From: Marinimicrobium sp050113635
GTDB lineage: Bacteria; Pseudomonadota; Gammaproteobacteria; Pseudomonadales; Cellvibrionaceae
DNA: 64,000 nt
Direction: 5' to 3'
Assembly: GCF_050113635.1 (NCBI RefSeq)
Contig: NZ_JBNJLT010000009.1
Location: forward strand, 1 to 64,000
This document shows, piece by piece, positions 25,192-34,927 of the stretch. Below the pieces are notes generated by a model. It had not been told where the DNA came from. It saw only the letters and a program-made list of their open reading frames with translations, and did no database searches. Each line of letters begins with the position of its first letter. Position 1 is the stretch's first letter. The translations under genes and the position numbers were made by a program.

Positions 25192-27180
25192 ATGGTTAAT
25201 GTGAATCCGATTCCGGGTGCACCGGACATTGACGATGTGCCGGTGAACCCGTCCTCTCGCCAAGACCTGAACCGGGTCGGTCAGTCCCGTCGGCGTGTGC
25301 TCAAAGGCGGTCTGGGGTTGTTGGCAGGCCATCTGGCCGCGCCAGTGCTGACGGCGTGCTCCACCGGGGCTGGAGTTCGGGCTCCGTTTATGGACAGTCC
25401 ACGCCCGCTGATTGGCTTTCAGTCGGTGCCGGTCGAGCAGGATCCGAACTTTGATGGCGTCAGAGTGGCGGAAGGTTATACCGCCCGCCCGTTTTTCAGT
25501 TGGGGGGATGCTGTGGAAGAAGGCGCAGCGCCCTGGCATACCAACGCCGATAATACCTGGGAAGAGCAGGCGCGACAGGCGGGTCAGAACCACGATGGCA
25601 TGCACTACTTCCCCTTCCCGGACGCTCCCGATCAGCATGGTTTGTTGGTGATCAATCACGAATACATCAACGACACCTTGCACCCCGATGGACCCACCGT
25701 CACGCTCGATGGCGAGGGGCGTAAAATCCGTCCGGCCGATGAGGTGCGCAAAGAACAGGCTGCACACGGGCTGAGCATCATTGAAATCCGTAAAGGCGAT
25801 GATGGGCAATGGCAGCGCGTTTTTCCTTCACGGTATAACCGTCGCCTGACGGCGTACACGCCCATGACCATCAGTGGCCCCTGCGCTGGCGCTGACGCCA
25901 TGAAAACCATGGACGACCCGGCGGGGCGGGAAGTGCTGGGCACACTGAATAACTGCTCCATGGGGGTGACACCCTGGGGGACCTATCTGATTGCCGAAGA
26001 AAACTGGAAAAATTATTTTGCCAATCGCGATGCGGACGATCACCAGCAGCGCCGTGAGCACCACCGCTACGGTATTGCGGCGGGTGCCAACAGCCATTAC
26101 AACTTCTGGGAAAGCGCCGACCCGCGCTTTGATGTCACGCCGCAACCGGATCAGCCGCACCATGGCTACGTGAACGAACCCAACCGTTTTGGCTGGCTGG
26201 TGGAAGTGGACCCGTTTGATCCGAGTGCCAAGCCGATCAAACGCACGGCCTTTGGCCGTCTGGTCCGTGAAGGGGCCACTTGCTATGTACACGATGACGG
26301 ACACATGGCGTTTTACTCCGGGGACGATACGCGCGGCGAGTACGTCTATAAATTCGTGCCCGAAGGGCGTTTTGATCCCGATAACCCCCGGGCCAACCGA
26401 AACCTGCTCGATAAGGGCACCGTTTACGTGGCCATTTATCGCGAAGGCGGAGAGGGCGAATGGAAGCCGCTGGTGTGGGGAGAGCCGGGCCTGACGGAGG
26501 CCGATGGGTTTCGCGATCAGGCGGACGTGTTGATCAATTTGCGCAGTGCCGCCGATGCGGTGGGAGCCACCCCGATGGACCGGCCCGAATGGACGGCCGT
26601 GAATCCGCACACCGGGGACGGTTATGTCTCCCTGACGAACAACCTGGAGCGGGCGGTGAACCCGGCGCAACCGCTGAATCCGGCGAACCCGCGGCCGATC
26701 AACGCGCACGGCCAGATTTTGCGTTGGCGGGAAGACGAGTCGCACCCGGCGGCGCGACGTTTCCACTGGGAACTGTTTTTACTGGCGGGAGAAACACCAC
26801 CGGCTGGGGAGTCCTACAAAACCTACCATCGCTACGGCACCATACAAGGTGATGTATTTGCCTGTCCCGATGGCCTGTGGTTTGATCGGGAAGGTCGGCT
26901 CTGGATTGAGACCGATTTCAATGACAGTAATGCGGTGTACGACGCAATGGGGATGAACCAGCTGCTGTGCGCCGATCCGGTCACTCGCGAAGTGCGTCGC
27001 TTCTTGAACGGCCCGGTGGGCTGTGAGATTACCGGTATCACTGGCACGCCAGATGGCAAGACCCTCTGGATTAATGTGCAGCACCCGGCGCGGAGCTATC
27101 CGGCCAGCGATGGCAAAACCCGCCCGCGTTCAACCACGGTAGTGATTACCAAGGATGATGGCGGCGTGATCGGCACCTGA
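25192..27180 (+). CDS. phoX: PhoX-family alkaline phosphatase
   Basis: A 662-residue secreted phosphatase of the PhoX (DUF839) family, calcium/iron-dependent in characterised members, that releases phosphate from organic esters. The N-terminus has a twin-arginine signal (SRRRVLKGGLGLLAGHL, residues 28-45) followed by AAPVLTAC, so export in folded form is expected. Family blocks include NHEYINDTLHPDG, NNCSMGVTPWGTYLIAEENWKNYF, NRFGWLVEVDPFDP, HDDGHMAFYSGDDTRGEYVYKF and GLWFDREGRLWIETDFND. The ATG has GTGAGGT upstream. A Pho box lies in front. The gene is followed directly by a hydrolase pseudogene on the other strand. Confidence 0.95.
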   Translation: MVNVNPIPGAPDIDDVPVNPSSRQDLNRVGQSRRRVLKGGLGLLAGHLAAPVLTACSTGAGVRAPFMDSPRPLIGFQSVPVEQDPNFDGVRVAEGYTARPFFSWGDAVEEGAAPWHTNADNTWEEQARQAGQNHDGMHYFPFPDAPDQHGLLVINHEYINDTLHPDGPTVTLDGEGRKIRPADEVRKEQAAHGLSIIEIRKGDDGQWQRVFPSRYNRRLTAYTPMTISGPCAGADAMKTMDDPAGREVLGTLNNCSMGVTPWGTYLIAEENWKNYFANRDADDHQQRREHHRYGIAAGANSHYNFWESADPRFDVTPQPDQPHHGYVNEPNRFGWLVEVDPFDPSAKPIKRTAFGRLVREGATCYVHDDGHMAFYSGDDTRGEYVYKFVPEGRFDPDNPRANRNLLDKGTVYVAIYREGGEGEWKPLVWGEPGLTEADGFRDQADVLINLRSAADAVGATPMDRPEWTAVNPHTGDGYVSLTNNLERAVNPAQPLNPANPRPINAHGQILRWREDESHPAARRFHWELFLLAGETPPAGESYKTYHRYGTIQGDVFACPDGLWFDREGRLWIETDFNDSNAVYDAMGMNQLLCADPVTREVRRFLNGPVGCEITGITGTPDGKTLWINVQHPARSYPASDGKTRPRSTTVVITKDDGGVIGT

Positions 27181-27495
27181 CTGGTCGGCACCAGCGTGTC
27201 GAGAGTACCGTGGTAGACAAAAAACGGCGGCGCCCTGTCCGAAATATGCGTCACCGGGGAGGCGCTGGCGTAAGCCTCCGCCGTGAACCGTCATGACGGT
27301 CGGATGAGGCCCTTTCGAGAAAGGCGTGTATATGTCGGCTTTCAAGGGTTTAGGCCAGTCGGCGGGGGTGAAGACCACATCCCGTGTTACCCGCCATTCG
27401 TGGTCTGGCAAAGGGTACGTCCTGTCTGGCGCGTTTGTGTGAGAGACGCAGCCGCTTAGCACGGCGCTAAACAGGGAAAAGACCAACGCTTTCAT
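27181..27495 (-). pseudogene. Remnant of alpha/beta-hydrolase lipoprotein gene
   Basis: The 5' part (27495 to about 27274) encodes a lipoprotein signal (LSGC, Cys16) and the N-terminus of an alpha/beta hydrolase up to the oxyanion motif TVMTVHGGG. Immediately after, a different minus-strand frame encodes AYASASPVTHISDRAPP and FFVYHGTLDTLVPTSQ, which is the segment around the catalytic Asp normally found near the C-terminus. About 100-150 residues carrying the GxSxG nucleophile elbow are therefore missing, with a frameshift at the joint. The 3' end runs into phoX. The gene is an internal-deletion pseudogene. Confidence 0.75.
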
Positions 27496-27664
27496 TAGGG
27501 CTCCGATAATAAAGTCGTTACTCGCCAGATTTGATGTGACGGGTATCTCGCCATGGATACGGAGCGCGTGCGGTGTTGGATGTCAGGGCGTCGCGGGACG
27601 GGCAGGAAATATTGAGTCATCGGCTCGTCCTTGAGGCCGTGAGCCTCCCTCAACGAACACCTGG

Positions 27665-27952
27665 TTACTGATGGGCCGCCAGTGGAGTGACATTTTCTTC
27701 CTGGTCCGTGTCAGAGGCTTCCAGCAACACTTCCGGCTTGCCTTTGCAGGCTTTGGCCAGCTGGTCGCTGCGTTCGGCCAGTAGAAGACCGATGGCCTCG
27801 CTGTAAGCTTCGCTAATGCCGTCCACCTTGGCCTCGATTAACTGGGTAATATTGGCGGCCAACTCCAGCATTTTATCGTGCGCTTCCGCGGCTTTTTTAT
27901 CGTCGAACATCTTGCCATCCCGATCACATTTCCAAACGGCGACTACAGCCAT
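27665..27952 (-). CDS. yebG: YebG, SOS-induced DNA-damage protein
   Basis: A 95-residue cytoplasmic protein (E. coli YebG 96) with the family core MFDDKKAAEAHDKMLELAANI and an acidic C-terminus. Its biochemical function is not established, but it is a classic LexA regulon member. The ATG at 27952 has a perfect AGGAGG site. A LexA box lies 19-38 bp upstream of the start. It is a monocistronic gene followed by about 170 bp in which I see no further gene. Confidence 0.93.
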   Translation of the reverse strand: MAVVAVWKCDRDGKMFDDKKAAEAHDKMLELAANITQLIEAKVDGISEAYSEAIGLLLAERSDQLAKACKGKPEVLLEASDTDQEENVTPLAAHQ

Positions 27953-27970
27953 GGTTACCTCCTGGGTCAT

Positions 27971-27990
27971 TACTGTTTTTTTATACAGTA
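27971..27990 (-). promoter_or_regulatory. LexA (SOS) box of yebG
   Basis: TACTGT-N8-ACAGTA, with a T/A-rich centre, is a near-perfect match to the gammaproteobacterial LexA consensus (CTGT-N8-ACAG). It lies directly in front of the yebG ribosome-binding site. Confidence 0.95.
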
Positions 27991-28009
27991 TTGGTCTGTC
28001 GGTGAAATG

Positions 28010-29260
28010 TCAACTCCAAAGGGCGAGACCGGTCAGTACAAAGCACGCCGCGATCAGGCCAGCCTGCAGCCAGCCTAGCGTTTGCCCACGCCAGATCACG
28101 CCCCAGCGGGAGCGAGGACGTTGTGGACGACGCGCTGATTGGGGCGCGTCCCCTGATGGTCGGCGCTTGCCGGGTGCGCCGCAAAGGCGCAGGGCATAAA
28201 TCCAGACACCGCTGGCGCTGAGCAGGCACAGCATTGCGCCGAACACAAACCAGAGAAATCGCGTGAACTGACCGCCAAAGGTGCCGAAGTGCAGGGGATC
28301 AGCGGCCTCGGCGATACGCTGATGAGCGCTTAACTGTTCGCCGCGAAGGCGGTCGAGTATGTCACCGCTGGCCGGATCTACCAGCAACAGATTGGCCCGG
28401 GGCCTGACCAGAAGTGCACGGTCCTGGCCTTGGATAATCAGCGGTTTGTTGTCTCCCAGAAAGCGCACACTGTCCACCCGGTATCCTGGCCACTGGGCGA
28501 GTGCGCGCTCGAGGTTACGACTGAGTGTATCGGCATCGGTGGGCATCGCACGGGTTTCCGGGATTTGCACCAGGGCGCCAGCACTGGAGGGGGCACTGCC
28601 GCCCCAACGCTCGACCAGATACCACAACCCGGTCAGGCCTATGACCAGGATGAACGGCAGGCTCCAGACACCGAGCCAGCGATGCAAGTCGCCCCACCAG
28701 CGGCGCGGTGGGGCTCCCTTTTTGGGTATTTTGGAAAAACCTTTCCACCAGCGTTTGAAAATGGGGAAGGCGGAAATCATCGACAGCAACAGGGGAATGC
28801 TGAGCAGGCTGACAATGGTGATCCCCCATTGCAGCGGCAACATCAAATGCCGGTGTGCCTGGCGAAGAAAACGATGGACGTTAAACCAGCCCGCCGTGCC
28901 CTGCACCTCTCCGGTATAAGGGTTAATGTACAGGCGCTGTAAGCCACCTTCTTCATCGTTCGCCAGTACTTCCGCCGCCATATAGCCGGGAGGGTTGGCG
29001 TAAAGGTAGGTGGGCGTCCAGTCCGGCCGGTACTGAATGGCCGCAGCGATCAGCGTGCCTACGGGCTGGTGCTCTGCCCCGGCCGGCGCGTCCACGCGCA
29101 TGCCGGGTGTAAACAGCCAGTCGATTTCATAGGCGTACACCGCCAGGGTGCCGGTGAGACTGACGAAAAAGAGCAGCAGGCTCAGCTTCAGCCCCACCCA
29201 GGAGTGGAGGCTGAACCAGCGGCGGCGCCCGCTTTTTTTATCCGTCCCCGTTCGGGCCAC
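28010..29260 (-). CDS. PepSY-associated TM protein (iron-uptake type)
   Basis: A 416-residue inner-membrane protein of the PepSY_TM family. It has an N-terminal TM (SLLLFFVSLTGTLAVYAYEI), a periplasmic PepSY-like domain with YINPYTGEVQG, two central TMs (ITIVSLLSIPLLLSMI, LPFILVIGLTGLWYLVE), a second periplasmic PepSY unit (LLLVDPASGDILDRL) and two C-terminal TMs. Several histidines at membrane edges (NVHRFLRQAHRHL, LHRWLG) are compatible with haem ligation and ferric reduction. The GTG start is one base after the siderophore receptor's TGA, so the pair is translationally coupled. A role in releasing iron from the siderophore is inferred. Confidence 0.85.
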   Translation of the reverse strand: MARTGTDKKSGRRRWFSLHSWVGLKLSLLLFFVSLTGTLAVYAYEIDWLFTPGMRVDAPAGAEHQPVGTLIAAAIQYRPDWTPTYLYANPPGYMAAEVLANDEEGGLQRLYINPYTGEVQGTAGWFNVHRFLRQAHRHLMLPLQWGITIVSLLSIPLLLSMISAFPIFKRWWKGFSKIPKKGAPPRRWWGDLHRWLGVWSLPFILVIGLTGLWYLVERWGGSAPSSAGALVQIPETRAMPTDADTLSRNLERALAQWPGYRVDSVRFLGDNKPLIIQGQDRALLVRPRANLLLVDPASGDILDRLRGEQLSAHQRIAEAADPLHFGTFGGQFTRFLWFVFGAMLCLLSASGVWIYALRLCGAPGKRRPSGDAPQSARRPQRPRSRWGVIWRGQTLGWLQAGLIAACFVLTGLALWS

Positions 29261-29261
29261 C

Positions 29262-31361
29262 TCAGAATTCCCGGGTCAGGCTGACAATGACGCGGCGAGG
29301 TTCGCCGGGAAAGTGGCCGGTGCGGAAAATAAAACCACTTTCCGCGTAGGTTTTATCAAAGAGGTTTTTCACATTCACTTGCAGTTTCCACTGGTCTATC
29401 TGGCTCTGCCAACTGGCGTCGAAAACGGTGTAGTCGGGCACAGGAGCGCCATCGATACTGATTTGCTTCCCTTTGTATTCGGCCCCGAATGCAATAGCGG
29501 AGTTGATCGACAGGAAATCGTACCGTGTCCACAGCCCCAGTTGGTGGTCGGGGGTATTGGCAAACTCGCCGTTGGTGGCGTTGGTAATGCCATCGCTGTC
29601 TTCCAGGACTTTGGTTCGGTTATAGCCGTAGTTTAAGGTCATGGTCCAGTGGCGTAGCAAATCGGCACTCAAGTCCAGCTCGGCACCGCGACTGCGGACT
29701 CGTCCGAGGGCACTTTGCCTTTCTCCATCAGGATCGGTGGGATCCGCTTGCAATACGTTGCTGCGTTCGATCTCATACGCCGCCACATTCAGCCTGGCTC
29801 TTCCTCCGAATAGTTCCAATTTTGCACCGATTTCAAATTGTTCACTTTCTTCGGGCTCGAATGGGCCGCCTGTTCGTGAGGTTTGCTGAGAAATATCTTG
29901 TGGAACAAACCCTTCGCTGACGCTGGCGTACAGATTGAGTTGTTCGTTAATATGATACACAGTGCCCAGGCGGTAGGTTAACGCGTCGTCGCTGAATGTT
30001 TCAGCAGTGCTGCTCTCATTATCAAAGTGTGTGTAACGCAGGCTTGCCAGGAAGTCCCAGCTGTCGGACGCGCGAATTAAATCCTGAATGTAAATGCCTG
30101 ACTGTGTCTGGGAACTCGTGTCGTCGTTTTCCCATGGTCTGTCGAGAGCGTATTGGGAACGATGCGTCTGACCATATATTGGATTGTAAAGGCTCAGGGG
30201 TGGAACCACGCCGCCTTCTTCACTTTCAATCGGGTCGCCGCGCTTGGCTTTGAAGTTGTCCTTTTGGTCAAACACCTCCGCTCCGACAAGAAATTCATGT
30301 TCCACGCCTCCGGTATGGAACTGGGTGAGAAGGTTAGCGTAAGCGGACAGGCCTTCGTTATCTCTAATTTGGTAGCGGAATTGTCGGCTCATCATGTCCT
30401 CGACGCCATCACCGTTGGAGTCATACAGGCCGCGAGGCTCGTGGTAGTTCTGCTTTTCCTGATTGTCGTACCACCGGGCGGCCATATCGAGACTCCACTG
30501 GTCGTTGAATCGGTGTTGCAGGCGACCGTACAGAATATCCGCTTCCAGAGAAAGAAAGTCGGTGGGTTCGTTGTGGTTCCAGGCGGTGTCTACCAGAAAG
30601 TGTCCGCTCTGATCGATGGGCACGCCGCGCAGTCGATTACCGCCAAGGGTCTGGTCGACAAAAGAGTACTTGATCTGTGCTCTGGTATCGCTGGAGGGTT
30701 CCCACACGAGTCCGATATCGCCCTGATCATTGTCGTTGGTGGTATTGGTTCTGAACGGATCTTCGGTTTCCTTCAGCATGGCCACCCGGTAACCGAGATC
30801 ACTGCCTCCGAAGGCTCCCGTTGCTTCGAAGTTGACACCGGTCAGGTTGTAATTGCCCGCGAGTATCTGGGCCTGGGCGCGGTTCTCTAGAGAGGCCTGG
30901 CTGGTGTTGTAGTTGATCAGCCCGCCGGGTTGGCCGGCACCGTACACGGCACCGCTGGGGCCTTTAAGGACTTCCACTTGCTCGATGCCGAACAGTCGCG
31001 GAACGGTGAAGCCTGCATAGGGGTCGCCGCGCAGGCCGTCATAGAGCACTTCATCCTGCCGGAAGCCGCGAAAGGTAACCCCGGAGTAGCTGAAGAAGCT
31101 GACGCCGCTGATGCTGCGGTACAGGTCGCGTGCGTCCCGGGCGCCCTGATCCAGAATCAGTTCCTTGTTGAGCACCTGAACGGAGGCTGGCACTCGTGTG
31201 AGGTCGGCACTCAAACGAGTAGAGACGGAAGACTCGGACACCTGGTAAATCGTCTGGGCCCGGCCGGTCACCAGAACTTCATCGGCGACGGGTGAGGGGG
31301 ATTGTGCCCAGCTGTGGCTGGCGGCCAGCAGGGCAGTGGATATCAAAGACTTCTTAAACAT
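29262..31361 (-). CDS. TonB-dependent siderophore receptor
   Basis: A 699-residue outer-membrane receptor. It has a signal peptide (SHSWAQ, residues 1-20), TonB-box region DEVLVTGR, a plug with LTRVPASVQVLNKELILDQGARDARDLYRSI, TFRGFRQDEVLYDGLRG and IEQVEVLKGPSGAVYGAGQPGGLINY (the TonB-siderophore subtype), and a barrel ending in EF. A Fur box lies 32-50 bp upstream. With the PepSY gene it forms a ferric-siderophore uptake unit. The siderophore itself is unknown; no biosynthesis genes are in the window. Confidence 0.94.
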   Translation of the reverse strand: MFKKSLISTALLAASHSWAQSPSPVADEVLVTGRAQTIYQVSESSVSTRLSADLTRVPASVQVLNKELILDQGARDARDLYRSISGVSFFSYSGVTFRGFRQDEVLYDGLRGDPYAGFTVPRLFGIEQVEVLKGPSGAVYGAGQPGGLINYNTSQASLENRAQAQILAGNYNLTGVNFEATGAFGGSDLGYRVAMLKETEDPFRTNTTNDNDQGDIGLVWEPSSDTRAQIKYSFVDQTLGGNRLRGVPIDQSGHFLVDTAWNHNEPTDFLSLEADILYGRLQHRFNDQWSLDMAARWYDNQEKQNYHEPRGLYDSNGDGVEDMMSRQFRYQIRDNEGLSAYANLLTQFHTGGVEHEFLVGAEVFDQKDNFKAKRGDPIESEEGGVVPPLSLYNPIYGQTHRSQYALDRPWENDDTSSQTQSGIYIQDLIRASDSWDFLASLRYTHFDNESSTAETFSDDALTYRLGTVYHINEQLNLYASVSEGFVPQDISQQTSRTGGPFEPEESEQFEIGAKLELFGGRARLNVAAYEIERSNVLQADPTDPDGERQSALGRVRSRGAELDLSADLLRHWTMTLNYGYNRTKVLEDSDGITNATNGEFANTPDHQLGLWTRYDFLSINSAIAFGAEYKGKQISIDGAPVPDYTVFDASWQSQIDQWKLQVNVKNLFDKTYAESGFIFRTGHFPGEPRRVIVSLTREF

Positions 31362-31392
31362 TGATTGTTCCTCTGCTTAACAAATTGTTGCT

Positions 31393-31411
31393 AATGATAA
31401 TATTTATCATT
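31393..31411 (-). promoter_or_regulatory. Fur box
   Basis: AATGATAATATTTATCATT is a 19-bp near-palindrome with TGATAA/TTATCA arms, matching the Fur consensus. It lies upstream of the siderophore receptor on the minus strand and predicts iron repression of the receptor-PepSY pair. Confidence 0.9.
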
Positions 31412-31537
31412 TTGCTTTTCAATAAAATGTGCCATGCTCAAATGCCACGCCGGATCAGGGGGCTGATCGCTAAGGCTGTATCTCGACGCGGGGAGTGTGG
31501 ATAATGCGGCTGTTGTATTGATTGGCTGGGAAGGACT

Positions 31538-33127
31538 GTGACCGAACCCGAACACTCAACGGCGCCAAAAGCGCCAAGCCTCCTGCGCTCCGGATCTTTG
31601 GTGAGTGCCTTTACGATGTTGTCCCGGATACTGGGGCTGGTGCGGGATATGGTGTTTGCCCGGGTAATCGGCGCCGGTGCAGGCGCTGACGCGTTTTTCG
31701 TGGCGTTCAAGATCCCGAACTTCATGCGTCGCCTGTTTGCGGAGGGGGCGTTCGCGCAGGCGTTTGTGCCGGTGCTGTCCGAGTACCGGCAGAAAGGGTC
31801 CCAGGAGGCCGTTAAGGCGCTGGTGGATCGGGTGGCGGGTTGTCTGGGATCGGTGCTGGTCTCGGTCACGCTGCTGGCGGTGGTTGGGGCGCCCGTGCTG
31901 ACGGCGTTGTTTGCACCGGGTTTCTGGCTGCAAGACCCGGACAAGTACGCACTCACCGTGGATATGGTGAGAGTGACCTTCCCTTACTTGTTGCTGATTT
32001 CCCTCACCGGTTTCGCCGGTGCCATTCTGAACAGCTATGACCGGTTCGCCATTCCGGCGTTTACGCCCGTACTGCTCAACCTCAGCCTGATTCTGGCGGC
32101 CCTGATGGCGACCCGCTGGGTGGAAACGCCGGCTTACGCGCTGGCGTGGGGAGTGACGGTGGCCGGGATTGTACAGTTGCTGTTTCAACTGCCCTTCCTG
32201 AAGCGCATTCACCTGCTTCCCGCCCCGCGAATAGACTGGAAAGATCCCGGTGTAAAGCGGATTTTATGGTTGATGGCGCCCGCGCTGTTTGGGGTGTCGG
32301 TCAGTCAAATTAATCTGCTGCTGGATACTGTGCTCGCTTCGTTTCTGCCAACGGGCAGCGTCTCCTGGCTCTATTATTCGGATCGTCTCGTCGAGCTGCC
32401 GCTGGGGGTATTCGGTGTAGCGCTGGCGACGGTGATCACACCGAGCCTGTCGCGTCAGCACGCGGCTGAAGATCCGGCGTCCTTTAGCCGGACACTGGAC
32501 TGGGCGATGCGCAGTGTATTGGTGCTGGCGTTGCCTGCCAGCCTGGCGCTGGTGATATTGGCGGAACCCATCCTTTTAACGTTGTTTCAGTACGGCGAGA
32601 CGACGGTACAGGATATGGGAATGGCCGCCCTGAGTTTGCGGGCCTATGCGCTGGGGTTGTTGGCTTTTATGCTGATCAAAGTGTTGGCGCCGGGCTATTT
32701 CGCAAGGCAGGACATGAAAACGCCCGTGCGCATCGGAATCTACGCCATGGTGGCGAATATGGGCCTGAACCTCTTGTTCGTGGTGCCGCTGTACGTCTGG
32801 TTCAATATTGGCCATGTGGGGCTGGCGTTGGCGACCGCTGTATCGGCGTACCTGAACGCCTTTCTGCTGTACCGTGGGCTGCGTCGGCGCGGCATTTATC
32901 AGGGTGAACCTGGCTGGGGGCGACGGTTGCTGCGCCTGGGGGTGGCCAACCTTGTGATGGTGCTGGTGTTGCTGGGCGTGCTTTTCCTGTGGTCCGGTTG
33001 GTACGACTGGCACTGGTGGCAGCGTGGCTGGCGGCTGGTGGTGGTCTGCGCAGCGGGGCTGGCAGCTTACGCGGTGTCGTTGCGATTGGTGGGGATACGG
33101 TTCAGTGAGTTTCGGCCACATCGCTAA
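31538..33127 (+). CDS. murJ: Lipid II flippase MurJ
   Basis: MurJ flips lipid-linked peptidoglycan precursor across the inner membrane. The 529-residue protein has about fourteen membrane segments and the conserved N-terminal SLVSAFTMLSRILGLVRDMVFARVIGAG and FFVAFKIPNFMRRLFAEGAFAQAFVPV blocks. The GTG start at 31538 has AAGGA seven bases upstream. The usual rpsT neighbour is missing; a FapA-family gene and then ribF follow. Confidence 0.96.
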   Translation: MTEPEHSTAPKAPSLLRSGSLVSAFTMLSRILGLVRDMVFARVIGAGAGADAFFVAFKIPNFMRRLFAEGAFAQAFVPVLSEYRQKGSQEAVKALVDRVAGCLGSVLVSVTLLAVVGAPVLTALFAPGFWLQDPDKYALTVDMVRVTFPYLLLISLTGFAGAILNSYDRFAIPAFTPVLLNLSLILAALMATRWVETPAYALAWGVTVAGIVQLLFQLPFLKRIHLLPAPRIDWKDPGVKRILWLMAPALFGVSVSQINLLLDTVLASFLPTGSVSWLYYSDRLVELPLGVFGVALATVITPSLSRQHAAEDPASFSRTLDWAMRSVLVLALPASLALVILAEPILLTLFQYGETTVQDMGMAALSLRAYALGLLAFMLIKVLAPGYFARQDMKTPVRIGIYAMVANMGLNLLFVVPLYVWFNIGHVGLALATAVSAYLNAFLLYRGLRRRGIYQGEPGWGRRLLRLGVANLVMVLVLLGVLFLWSGWYDWHWWQRGWRLVVVCAAGLAAYAVSLRLVGIRFSEFRPHR

Positions 33128-33178
33128 CCGGTGTAACAAAAACCGACACTCGCCCGATTGTGTGCTACGATTGTTGAT

Positions 33179-34927
33179 ATGGGCGACAATAATATCTCGA
33201 AACCATCTGGTGCGTCCTCTCACTCTGAGGGTTCGCCATCCCGTCAAGAGGCGCCGTCTTCCAGCGGCTCAGCCTCCGGGGCTGATCGCGCCCCGACTTC
33301 CCACTGCTCTTCCTGCTCGGTGTCTTTGCGTTTCGATGAAACGTCGGCGCTGGTTTACGGGCGACTGACGCCTTCGGCACACGCTCCGGCGCTGACGCTC
33401 GAAGCACTGCGTGATCATCTCTCAAAAGCGGGATATGGAGCGTTTTACGCCCCCGATGAGGCACTGGAGCCAATGGTTCTTAGAGCCAACCAGGGTGAGG
33501 CAGGTGAGTGGGTACTGGCCGAGCGCCGGAATGCTCGCGTCCATTGGGAGGTTAGCGGTGATCGGCAGGAAGTCTCTATGACGCTGGAACCTGCCTGGGG
33601 TGGAGAGTCGATGACGGTTGAGGCTTTAGTGGCCGCGCTGGAAGCCCAGGGAATAGCTTCCAAATGCGTGCTCACCGATGCCCTACAGAGTGCCGTTCAG
33701 TCTGGAGAGGCTTCGGCGGTAACGATAGCGCGCGGTCGGCCTCCCCGGCCGGGGCAGGATGCCCGGTTTGAGGTGCTGGTGACCAGTGCGGAAAATCTCG
33801 CCTTGCGGGAAGACGAAAAAGGCCGGGTGGATTTGCAGCACTTGCACGATTTTGTCGTCGTGGAGCCCGGCGCGCCGCTGCTGCGTCGTATTCCCGCGAC
33901 AGAAGGTGAGCCTGGGGTGGATGTTTACGGCCAGTCTATCCAGCCCCAGGCGGGCAAGAATGCGAGCTTTGGTACGCCGGGGCATGGCGCTGAGCGGTCA
34001 GCCAGCGAGCCTAATTTGCTGGTGTCTTCCATCCGGGGCCACCCGGTTTTCAGTGCCTGCACGGTCCGGGTGGATCCCACGTTGCGCTTGAAATCCGTGG
34101 GCGTGTCGTCAGGAAATGTGGAATTTGACGGCTCGGTCGAGGTGGCTGGTGATGTGGGCAGCGGCTTTTCGGTTCGGGCCACGGGCGACATTTGCGTTCG
34201 TGGTATGGTCGAGAGCGCGTCGCTTCGCGCCGGGGGCAGCATCACGGTGTTGGGGGGTGTAGCGGGAGAAGAGGTCGCCGGGCCGAGGGAGGGCACCCAC
34301 GAGCTGAAAGCGCGATTGTGGGCCAGAGGCGATATCCGCGTAAAGTTTGTGAATCTGGCGCAGTTGAAGGCAGGCGCTGACTTGCATGTGCGAGAGTATA
34401 TTTTGCAGAGCCGCGTCAATGCCGGACGCGATGTGCTGGTGGGTCAGCCTTCGGGCCGTGGGGCGCTCATTGGTGGGAGTACCCAGGCGGTGCGCGGTGT
34501 GGTGGTCAACCAGTTAGGGAGTGAAGCCGGGGTGTCCACTGACGTTACGGTTGGCGTGGTGGATCATAAGCGGCGGCTGCGCGGTGCGCTGGACGCCGAA
34601 ATGGACCTGTGCAGACAAAACCTGCGGAAACTGGAGACCATGCAGAAGCGAATGGCCCAGGGAGAGATGGCGCCCCCGAACGAGGACACTCGGCGGCGCC
34701 TGGATCATACCCGAAACGTGCTTCAGCGTCGCCGCGAGCGCCTGGCGCGCATCAGTGAGCGGCTGAAACGGCGCTATCATGACAAGGAAGCCGCTCGTAT
34801 TCACATCCGACAGCGTCAGTATGGCAATACACTGCTGACGGTCGAGGGGGTTTCTCGCCGCTTCTCCGCCGAGCAAGGTGCCGGTCACTGGCAGCGTGCG
34901 GGTTCGGAGCTTGTTCTGCAGGGTTGA
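33179..34927 (+). CDS. FapA-family (DUF342) protein
   Basis: A 582-residue cytoplasmic protein. Residues about 190-440 contain the DUF342/FapA beta-helix-like repeats (VEFDGSVEVAGDVGSGFSV, ATGDICVRGMVESASLRAGGSITVLGGV, GDIRVKFVNLAQLKAGADLHVREYI). A charged coiled coil follows (about 480-550, LRKLETMQKRMAQ ... RRRERLARISERLKRR). A Ser-rich disordered N-terminus precedes these. Related proteins affect flagellar placement or surface behaviour, but no function is proven for this one. The start codon is uncertain: ATG 33179 has no clear ribosome site. It lies 51 bp after murJ. Confidence 0.75.
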   Translation: MGDNNISKPSGASSHSEGSPSRQEAPSSSGSASGADRAPTSHCSSCSVSLRFDETSALVYGRLTPSAHAPALTLEALRDHLSKAGYGAFYAPDEALEPMVLRANQGEAGEWVLAERRNARVHWEVSGDRQEVSMTLEPAWGGESMTVEALVAALEAQGIASKCVLTDALQSAVQSGEASAVTIARGRPPRPGQDARFEVLVTSAENLALREDEKGRVDLQHLHDFVVVEPGAPLLRRIPATEGEPGVDVYGQSIQPQAGKNASFGTPGHGAERSASEPNLLVSSIRGHPVFSACTVRVDPTLRLKSVGVSSGNVEFDGSVEVAGDVGSGFSVRATGDICVRGMVESASLRAGGSITVLGGVAGEEVAGPREGTHELKARLWARGDIRVKFVNLAQLKAGADLHVREYILQSRVNAGRDVLVGQPSGRGALIGGSTQAVRGVVVNQLGSEAGVSTDVTVGVVDHKRRLRGALDAEMDLCRQNLRKLETMQKRMAQGEMAPPNEDTRRRLDHTRNVLQRRRERLARISERLKRRYHDKEAARIHIRQRQYGNTLLTVEGVSRRFSAEQGAGHWQRAGSELVLQG

